Source of the DNA: Chamaea fasciata
Lineage: Eukaryota > Chordata > Aves > Passeriformes > Sylviidae
DNA length: 64,000 nt
Assembly: GCA_029207755.1 (NCBI GenBank)
Contig: JARCOQ010000016.1
Location: forward strand, 4,345,001 to 4,409,000
Direction: 5' to 3'
The translations under genes and the position numbers were made by a program. The first letter of the stretch is position 1; the number at the start of each line of letters is the position of its first letter. The notes below the pieces were generated by a model. The model was not told the origin of the DNA and made no database searches. It saw nothing but the letters and a program-made list of their open reading frames with translations. Below, piece by piece: positions 28,759 through 37,458 of this stretch.

Positions 28759-29302
28759 TCATAGAGTCATAAAATCATAGAATATCCTGAGCCGCAAAGG
28801 ACCCACAGGGATGATGGAAACCCAGCTGCTGGCCGTGCCCAGCACAGCCCTTACAACCCCCTACAATCCCACTCTGTGCCTGGGAGCTTTGTCCAGATGC
28901 TTCCTGAGCTCAGTTGGGCTGGTGCTGTGACCATTGCCCTGGGGAACCTCCAGAGCCAAACACCCTCTGGGTGAAATTTTTTTTCCTGATATCCAGCCTG
29001 ACCCTCTCCTAATACAGTTCCAGCCATTCCCTTGGGTCTTGTCCCTGATCACAGGGAGCAGAGATTGGAGCTGCTCCTCAGTGAGATCTCCCGAGTCTCC
29101 TCTCCTCCAGGCTGAACAGACCTGCTCTCAGTGTTCTCAGCTGCTCCTCATGCTGCCTCCCCTGCAGACCCTTCCTCAACCTCGTGGCCTCCTTTGGACA
29201 TCCTCTTTTAGTTTAATGTCTTTTTTATGTTGTGGCGCCCAAAAATGCACACAGGACTCAAGGTGAGGCTGCACCAGCACACAGCAGGGCAGGGCAATCA
29301 CT
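28759..29302 (-). mobile_element. CR1 LINE, 5'-truncated, with its 3' end
   Basis: On the - strand this ends with the CR1 3' signature; on the + strand it appears as TCATAGAGTCATAAAATCATAGAATAT at the low-coordinate edge. The body contains typical CR1 blocks in reverse, such as CTGAGCTCAGTTGGGC, GGTGAAATTTTTTTTCCTGAT, CCAGCCTGACCCTCTC and GAGGCTGCACCAGCACA. About 540 bp remain, all from the 3' part of the element, with no intact reading frame. ORFs across it are remnants or chance. Confidence 0.9.
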
Positions 29303-31159
29303 TCTTTTTTCTTCTGAAAGCACTGAAGTACCACAGCAAAATATTAAGGATACTAAGAAGCACAATGGATAATACCTGTCTTTCCCTGTGTCCTCCACAT
29401 TTATACCCCATTGTGTGGTAACTGTCATTTCTGAGTGTCTTTGTTGGGATTCTTTCCTGTTTTACTGGCCTCCCCTGTCAAGAAGAAACAGTAGAGTAAT
29501 AAAGGACAATACTTTTGTTGTCATGAGCAATTTACCATCATATACCTTACAGAACTCTGAAAGTCAGATGTTTATTGCTTGCTGCTGCTTGTGTTACTCC
29601 TCAGCTTGTCTGAATAAGGGATCATGACAAAAATCTATCTATAATTAAGCAAAACCTTCAAGCTGTACATTGCTTGAATTCAAAAGGATGCAATGCCTTT
29701 ATCACTGTCATGCATTCACTCAAAACCTGTTTGGGATCAGCTCTGAATTAAAATCAAGATCAGGAGTTTGAAGTTTATTTTGAAGTAGTGTGAGGTTACT
29801 TGCACAGGATGCCATCATAATTCATATTTCAAAGGGTAGAATCAAGCTGTATAAAAGCCATTGACTACTGTTTTCCTACAGGCGAAATCCAACATTTTAC
29901 AATTATTTTATTACTTTTTCCATACCACTTCACATGAAATTTGGGAGAAATGAGCTGCAATGAAATACAGATGGGACTGATTAATCTTACATGCAGAGCA
30001 ATAATTCTGGTACATTTTTCTGTATAAGCTTTGATATTTCTTTGACTTATGTGGACTGGAAAGACCCCGTGTTGACAAGTGAGGTGTTCCTGGTGTGCTT
30101 GCATGGTCCTCCTCACTGCAGCATCCAGAATTTTAATCAGCCAGGTGATGAAGACACAATATGCTGCTGATTTCCACAGGAGTTAAACATCTAACCAGGC
30201 ATTAGTCAGAGCCTCTGCACTCGAGTGGGTATGTTTTCATTCATCCAAGGAAGCAGCACAGTCTCCTGAGATCTGGTTTCCAGACAAAGGGAGTTCAGAC
30301 AGAAATCGGAGCTTCTGGTTACATTTTGAACTCTGCCTACCCCCGGTGTTCTCTCCCCTTGAATAAGCAATAATAGGAGCTGCATCTCACTCATCTGGCT
30401 GAACAGAGGCTGCAGCTGCCTTTGACTTGTGTGACTTTAAACATTGCTAGAAGACTTGAACAAATAAGCTGGACTCGATGAAACCGTCAGATTTAACTGT
30501 CCCTGTGGTACACACTCCTGGAAACTTGCTAATTCGTTACATAACAAAGCAATTCTCATGCTGACTGAAAAAAAGCTAAAATTATTTTCAATTAAATATT
30601 CTTTATTTTTATTCATTATTATTTAAAAAGTGATGTATTTCATAGTAGGAGCGACTCACCCTATGGTAAAATGTCTTTTATCTCCATATATAAACTTTCT
30701 AAAAATCTGAAATTCTGCTCAAAGATTTGGGAGTCCTAAGAGCAGCCTCTGCTGATGCATAAGGAAATTGTTTCTCAGTTTTTCCAGTGGAGGTAAGAGT
30801 TTTTATTGCATATGCACAAGAAGTTTTTAAGAACTGTTTGGCGTCTGTATGTCACTTGGAAAATATAAAAGCCTTCACAGATTATAAATTTAAAGTAACT
30901 CGAGTAAATAAGAGGATCAGAATTAAAAGTATTGGGTGCTACAAACAATATAGCTGAAACCACAATGGTCTTATGGTCTAACACCAGAATCATGGTACTC
31001 TAATGAGTAAGATGTCCCTATCTCTTTCCCCTCCATAATAAATGTGAATAGTGATGCATAGCTTGAACCGTTCCCGTTTTTCTGACGGCATTATCTTGTA
31101 GCTCAAAGGGCTGGTCCAGGCCGGCCGTTTCCCAGGCTGCGCTACCAGCAGTGTAGGTA
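29303..31159. other. Spacer between two CR1 copies upstream of NPTX2
   Basis: AT-rich sequence with no gene, rising sharply in GC after about 31060 as the promoter region is approached. I see no recognisable repeat or RNA gene in it. Confidence 0.6.
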
Positions 31160-31385
31160 GCGAATCGAGGGGAAGGGATAATCCCATTGCTCGGCACTGC
31201 TTGGATCACCTCGAGATGCTGGGTCCAGTTCTGACCCGCTCAACACCAGAAAGACACAAGCCGGAGCGCGTTCGGCAGAGACCTCGAGGTGGATGGAGCC
31301 GGGCTCTTCACGGAGGCGCGTGGTGCGAGGACAAGGGACAAGGGGTGTCAGCAGACACACAGCCAGAGAGGGCCAGGCTGACACC
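31160..31385 (+). mobile_element. Old CR1 LINE fragment abutting the NPTX2 promoter
   Basis: The segment follows the 3' part of avian CR1 elements with recognisable blocks in order: an AATCGAGGGGAAGGGATAAT-like start, CTCGGCACTG, GTCCAGTTCTG, AGAAAGACA, GGAGCGCGTTC, then GGAGCCGGGCTCTTCACGG and GAGGACAAGGGACAAGGG. A stretch between the GGAGCGCG and GGAGCCGGG blocks is missing compared with intact copies, and the terminal repeat of the family is absent. The orientation is the same as NPTX2. The 3' half lies inside the CpG island, about 95 bp before the CRE. Family identity is from recognition, not a database search. Confidence 0.75.
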
Positions 31386-31479
31386 GGGGGAAGGGGCGGC
31401 CCCGCCGCGGGGCTCGGGTCGCTGCCGCCGCCGGTCCCGGAGCGCTCCCGACCCCGCGCCCGTCCGGCCCCGCCCCGGC

Positions 31480-31487
31480 TGACGTCA
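31480..31487 (+). promoter_or_regulatory. Consensus cAMP response element (CRE)
   Basis: The 8-bp palindrome TGACGTCA lies 67 bp upstream of the CATAAAA box, roughly -100 from the inferred start site. This is the proximal position typical of functional CREs bound by CREB/ATF factors. It suits an activity-induced neuronal gene. The motif is seen directly; occupancy is inferred. Confidence 0.75.
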
Positions 31488-31594
31488 GCACAGCTCGCGG
31501 CCAACCAGCGTGCGCGGCGCGAGCCTGGCCCCGCCCCCCGTGCATTCGATGCCCATAAAATTCGCGGCCGGCGACGGGCGCAGGAGCGACGTGA

Positions 31595-31631
31595 GGGGAA
31601 CGGGACGGGACGGACGGGACGGGGCGGCGGG
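31595..31631 (+). repeat. G-run block in the NPTX2 5' leader
   Basis: Six runs of three or more G on the sense strand (31595-31598, 31602-31604, 31607-31609, 31616-31618, 31621-31624, 31629-31631) with short loops, formed from imperfect GGGAC repeats. It meets the usual pattern for a G-quadruplex and would lie in the 5' leader RNA about 70-105 nt before the start codon. Confidence 0.7.
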
Positions 31632-31699
31632 ACCCGCTCCTGGCACCGCGGCTCGGCCCCGGCCGCCCCGCCGAGCGGGCGCTCCGCTCGCCAGCCGGG

Positions 31700-32152
31700 A
31701 TGCTGCTCGTGGCCGCCGGGATCCTGCTCGCCGTAGCTGCGGGCGGGCGAGGGTCGCCGGCCGGGGATCAGGAGAGCCCGCCGGGCAGCCGCTTCGTGTG
31801 CACCTCGCTGCCGCTGGACGCCGCCGGCGCGGGCTGCCCGCTGCCCCCCGTGCCCATGCAGGGCGGCGCGCTTCCCCCCGAGGAGGAGCTCAAAGCCACG
31901 GTGCTGCAGCTGCGGGAGACCGTCCTGCAGCAGAAGGAGACCATCGGGAGCCAGCGGGAGGCCATCCGGGAGCTCACCGGCAAGCTGAGCCGCTGCGAGG
32001 GCACTGACGGCAAGTCCGCCGCGGGGGCGTGGAAGAACGAGGTGGGCAAGGGCAAGGACACGATGGGCGACCTGCCCCGTGACCCGGCGCAGGTCATCGA
32101 CCAGCTGAGCCGCACCATGCAGACCCTGAAGGACCGCCTGGAGAGCCTGGAG
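31700..32152 (+). CDS. NPTX2: NPTX2 coding exon 1: signal peptide and first coiled coil
   Basis: Encodes residues 1-151. It begins MLLVAAGILLAVAAGG, a short leucine/alanine-rich signal peptide, followed by a Gly/Pro-rich stretch and the conserved FVCTSLP and GCPLPPVPMQGG segments carrying C34 and C46. A heptad-like region rich in Leu, Gln and Glu follows (about 61-99, ending LSRCEG), then a variable Gly/Lys linker (about 101-120) and the conserved KDTMGDLPRDP. It ends in phase 0 at ...ESLE before the donor GTAGGG. The exon lies in the CpG island and is very GC-rich, so its antisense and alternate frames are also open; those are shadows. The base before the ATG at -3 is G, an acceptable initiation context. 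Confidence 0.96.
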
Positions 32153-35100
32153 GTAGGGCCGGGCAGCGGAGCCGCTTCACGTCTGGCGGGCACTTCGGGC
32201 AGGAGTAGTGCCCTAATCCCTGTGGAGATAGAGCCAAACCGGCCCAGCCCCGGGGCGAGCGGCTCGGTTTGGCTTGTCGTGTTCTCTTGGTCATTTATCT
32301 CCTCTCTTTATTGATAAAAACCCTAAGGGGCTGCTCTTGAATGTGTTCTCCCACTGCGGTGGGAGGGAGATTATAGTTTCCCTGCTTGCCGTCAGCTTAG
32401 GTTTTGTACTAATAATGTGTAAATCTCTCTTTCTGGGGATGTGACTTCATGTGGTTTGAGGTACAGAGCTGACGTCTTGGGCAGTAAGACCTCGGCATAT
32501 GGTGCTGAACAGGCCAGTGGTAATGAGGAGATTGTGTTGGGCAGATGGTGCAGATAAGATGATGTACTCAGGGCTGACACAGAATAAAAAGAACCCCATT
32601 CTGTGCGCCTCTGAACGGAAAGGGGATTTGGTCCAAGCCCACCGATAAGTGATTTCCATGAGCCTTTGGACAGTGCCCATGGTTTGAATGCTGCTCATGC
32701 AAATGTTTCATAGAGAGGAGTCTCACAGGATTTGCGCTCGTGTTTTGCATTTTGCACCCTGAAAGCCTCACATGTGTGTGCTGCTGTCCTCCAGTCAGTG
32801 CTGATGTGAGGATGGCGAGTAACTTCTGAAAGGCTGTTCTGGGAGTGCTGCTTTGCAAGTGCAGTTTTGAATGAGCTGTTAGTATTACATCCTTTTGTTA
32901 CTACTGCTGTCTTTCTGAAGCATTCTTTTTAGCGTTGTAGAAGAGAAACTCCGCTAGAATAGCATAGTAGGTGGAAATGTTGTTTTTTTAGTATCTTTAA
33001 AGATACCAGTGTTGTTTGAGAGTGTGAGGTGCCTCTTTTTTCAGTTTGAATACGAGTACTTTCACTGGTTAATACTTAGATTGATCTAAAGAGCATCTTT
33101 GGTAAATCTGCTTTCAAAGTAACTTAATTTTTAATCTAAAATGAAGCGGTAGTTTTTCTGTTTCCTTAGGTTGGCCATGTCACTAACAGAAAGTAAAGCA
33201 GAAATTGACCGAGGTGCCACATGTATGCATAGTAATAGAAGTACATCAGACCTGCTCCCTACATTGATTGTATTGAATTTAAATGTACAAAAACTCCTCC
33301 CTATAAAGTGCTGGAAGCCTTTAACAAAAGTGCCCTTTTGTTTCAGGACCTGTTAAGCTCCAGTGCTGATAACAGTACCGAGCATGACAAATGCTGAAAA
33401 AGCAATACCTCTTCTGTACTTGCTGGACAGCTCCACGATCTTACGTTCCTCCTTTGAACCGGGAGCGTTTCACAGTTTCTGTTTCAGGAAATGACAACTC
33501 TTTTTTCCCGTTCTGTTTTCCCCTGAAGCACCAGCTCCGAGCCAACGTGTCCTACGCAGCGCTGCCCAGTGACCTGCGGGAGATGCTGCAGCGGCGCCTG
33601 GGGGACCTGGAGCGCCAACTCCTGAGCAAAGTGGCCGAGCTGGAGGATGAGAAGTCTCTGCTGCACAACGAGACCTCGGCACACCGGCAGAAGACAGAGA
33701 CAGCCCTCAATGCGTTGCTAGAAAGAGTGTCTGAGTTAGAGAAAGGTAATTGCTCGGAATCTAAAATGCTTCCCCGTCCTGATTAATTTTGTTTACTCCT
33801 TCCTTCCAGAGCGGTAGACTAAATGTGGACCTTGAGGGAAAGGCATTAAGGTACTGGGCTAAATAGTAGGTGACAGTGCAAATACTTGGATTCTCCTTTT
33901 TCTTTTATCTCAGGCTTCTTGCTTGACAGGCAGTTGCCTGGCTTTGGCTTCCTGTCTCTTAATTTGGCATGTGTGGGTGGCTAGGATGAAACTCTTAGTG
34001 TTTGTGGGATGGAAAGATCTGTAAGGAGGCAAGTGGAGATAGGAATAAGTATGGCATGGGTGTAAATAGCTACATAATGTCAAGCATACATCTGAGTAGA
34101 GCTGCCTTTATTTGGACTGAGAGTCATATGGGCTAAATTTAATTAGCACAACTACCTTTGATGTAATGAATTGCATTTTATACCTGCTTTGTTTCCTGCT
34201 GCTTTGGAAGTATTGATGGTGGCCTTTCTTTTTGTTACTGGTTATGACTCTGGGTAACTGCAGATACTTGAATTATGCTCTATTCTAAGCTTACAGCCTT
34301 CAGAGTTTACAGTAGATTACACATGGTCCACTGGGGGACACTCTCGTAATCCTAGTCATTCATTCTTGATTCTTGGCTTAATTATTACTGAAATCTCCCT
34401 GCTTGAGTAGAATCTGTTTATTTGAATTACAAATGTCTGTGGAAGTGACCTAAAACACAGAACTCTTTCTGTATTGACTGTATACGGGTACAGAGGGGAC
34501 TGTATAGGGCTGGAGTTGCAGTAAGTATCACTACACAGTCCTTAAATGATTTTCCAAGGTGAATAACTCTCTGCTTAAAAGCAGCTTTATGGACATGCTT
34601 TCCAAATGGGACAAACATGCTTATCTCATGAATTTAGAAATGCAGCCTGTTGGACCCCTGTGTGCAATACTGTATCTATTCTTTCTTCTGAAAAGAGTGA
34701 AGGAGGGGAAAAAGAAAGGAGGAAGTTGATTTCCTACTGGCTCTGTATTTTAGTATTTCCTGAGAGCCAGGATAGAGCCTACCCTGCAGCTAAAGTTAAG
34801 GAGAATTAGCGGCCTGTTAATGTCTTATGAGTCAAGTATAGATAGTCCTTGTCTCTGAAAGATGTGACTCATATCAGAAAGAGAGAGTGGTGGGAGAACA
34901 AGAATGTGTAATTCAGTTAGGCTAAAAATAACCTGTTCCCACCTTTATTTTTTTTGTGTGGGGAGTGAGGGCTGTCTTAAGTCTCTGGGGAAGTGAAGAA
35001 TTTGGGACAGGAACCAAGATACAGCCTTTCTTTTACTTGTGTGATTTGCTCTCTATTACTGTACAGCTTAGCTGTTCTGGTTCCTCTGCAAATCAAAGTG

Positions 35101-37422
35101 AGAGTAATAATGATGAAAGAACTTATTTTTTTTATGCTTTAGATACAGACAATATTTGATCCTTCCAAATTTGATAGTATTTCTGTTGTGCTTTTATTTT
35201 AAAGGCAATATTGTTTAGCATTTCTTCCCTACAACTAACTAGAGTGTCCTCATTGTCCTGAGACTAAATAGAGGAAAAAAATAACTTTACGAGGTGGTTC
35301 TGTAAGCCTTGGATTTTATCTGCAGTTGTGACAGCTGTTTTAGTTGCCAATGGAGCAGGAGAGTTTAAAACTTGTACACCTGTTGTGGTTCCCAAAGTTT
35401 TCTGTTAATTCCTTCACTGATTATCTCCATTGAAGATGATGCAGTAGAAAAAGAGGAGATATAATCCTGCAAATAGCAGTGCCTGGACTTCAGTGTGATT
35501 CCCAGCTTTGCTGGAGGTACAAACAGACCATTACTATGTCTAAACCTATTTTCTCTATCTCCGAAAAGGAATAACAATATTTCTTGCCCATCTAGCCCAA
35601 AAATAATAGCTCTTTTAATGGGGTATGTTTCTGGGTTTTTTCTATGTGAGATTGCTTGTAGCAAGCCTAATGGAGGTTGTTCAATATTAACCCTAAGACC
35701 CTGGTGTCTGGTGTTTTTTATTTGTTACCATTTGGAACATTTCAGGTCTCTAAGGTTCCTCAAGACAGATTCAAGCAAAAGAGAAGCTTTTCTTCTCCCA
35801 CCCCCTCATTCTGTGGAAAATGCAGCCAAAACACTTCAGTTGCTTCTGAGATGGGGAACTGAGAGAATGCCAATGGTTTAAAACATACATATGAGAATTG
35901 TGGCAACCTTTTGTGACAACAGCTTTTCATTTGGACTGCAGTGTGAAGTTTGGCAAGGGAATTGAATTTGTTTCAGGAATGTGAGCAAAGGAAATGAGTG
36001 AGACTCAGAAGAACTGGCAGCTAAGAAGTTGAGGGTGCCATAACTGCAGAGCTATGGGGTTCAATTTGTGGCACAATGTGGGATTTATTTCTTAATACTT
36101 CTAGAAAATTACTTGTGAGCATCTACATCAACTATATGATACAGAGTATTTCAGCTTCAGAAAGTTTTGATCTAAAGGGTTCTCAATTTTGTAAGCATGT
36201 CTCAGAATATCTCACTGGTTTTTATCACTTTTTTAGAAAAAGCTAAATTTCTGCTTTTTATTAAATCAAGTGTCTAATCTTCCCATGGTTCATAGCTTGA
36301 TATTGCATTTTTAATTCAGATCACTCTGAACCCTTCAGATCTTGTCCTGTTCAGTTGGTGGGACAGAAATCAGTTCTACTGAATGGAGCTCCTTTCTGGA
36401 CTATGTCAGTTCAGTCTTATTTCAAATTTGCTGCTCAAAATGTGAGTGTTAATCTGTTTTTTAGCCTGAGATCTTAATACAGAGATGCTGCTTGTGTAGC
36501 AGGAGAAGTGGAAGGAATCCTGGTTGTGAAGCACTGTGATGCCTTAATAATGAACATAGCAGAGAATTCATTTTACTGACTGTAAATATCTTCTAAACCA
36601 GTTTGAATTGTTTGAGACAGGGAGGCCTCCAGCCATGAACTAGGCAATGAAAAAGTTTGCCTAGCATCTATTCTTTTGCTCTACATGAGCGGAAATAAAC
36701 TGAATAATTATCGCAACATGGATAGAATCTGTTTGCATTTCTGTGTACAGCAAAATCAACATTCAGGAGATACTACTTCAATATACCTTTCTTCCTGTAC
36801 CTCTCTAAAATGATTAGAGCCAAGGATTATCAATATCAATTGTGTCTTAGCCTGAATTACCGGTACATTGTTTTGCTTGATGTTAAGGGTTTTGGTTTTT
36901 TTTGTTTTTCTCCTTGTGATTCTAGGTAACAGTGCATTTAAGTCACCTGATGAATTCAAAGTGTCCCTCCCTCTCCGCACCAACTACCTGTATGGGAAGA
37001 TCAAGAAGACTCTGCCAGAGCTCTATGCTTTCACTGTGTGCTTGTGGCTGAGGTCAAGTGCTTCTCCTGGAATTGGCACTCCCTTCTCATATGCTGTTCC
37101 TGGGCAAGCCAATGAGATTGTCCTCATAGAGTGGGGGAATAATCCAATTGAGCTGCTAATTAATGATAAGGTGAGACTTGATGAACTCTTTCAGCATAAC
37201 TCGGACCCCTTGCTACCTTTGCACTGACTCCTTCCCTCTGACAGAAGCCTTTGAGGTGGGGCTGTCTGCTTGTCTGTTGTCCACTTGCTGATTGCAAGTT
37301 CATGAAAGCACTCGAAACAGAAGTTAAATTGTTAAGATATTTCTGTGTTGAGACCAAGCAGCTTGACAATAGATGTGCACACACTTGTGTTGTCTGAATC
37401 TGAAGTTACAAGCAGGTCTTGG

Positions 37423-37458
<36 letters not shown>

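Larger units (their letters stand above)
31440..31699 (+). promoter_or_regulatory. NPTX2: NPTX2 core promoter and 5' leader
   Basis: A GC-rich segment directly upstream of the start codon. Visible elements in order: a GC box (31468-31476), a palindromic CRE (31480-31487), a second GC-box region (31527-31540) and a TATA-like CATAAAA (31554-31560). Standard 25-30 bp spacing puts transcription initiation near 31582-31590, giving a leader of about 110-120 nt. There is no ATG in that inferred leader, so no upstream ORF. The start site is inferred from spacing, not observed. Confidence 0.75.
31270..32280. promoter_or_regulatory. CpG island over the NPTX2 promoter and exon 1
   Basis: CpG dinucleotides are dense here and sparse in the AT-rich flanks on both sides. 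The island covers the 3' part of a CR1 fragment, the core promoter, the leader, all of exon 1 and about 130 bp of intron 1. It is the only clear CpG island in the window. Bounds are by eye. Confidence 0.85.

Noticed and set aside
28861..29266. ORFs of 63 and 110 codons near 28.9-29.3 kb
   Set aside because: They lie wholly in a CR1 LINE fragment and are not in an intact LINE frame.
31293..32007. Open frames of 147 and 165 codons on the + strand across the promoter and exon 1
   Set aside because: They are Arg/Pro/Gly-rich translations of CpG-island sequence out of frame with NPTX2, and resemble no family.
31768..32193. 141-codon minus-strand ORF over NPTX2 exon 1
   Set aside because: It is antisense to a well-conserved coding exon in very GC-rich DNA, where stop codons are rare on all frames; a shadow frame.
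33157..33400. Possible extra exon in intron 1 after TTTCCTTAG or TTTGTTTCAG acceptors
   Set aside because: The following sequence contains early in-frame stops and is absent from the NPTX2 family; exon 1 to exon 2 joins perfectly in phase without it.
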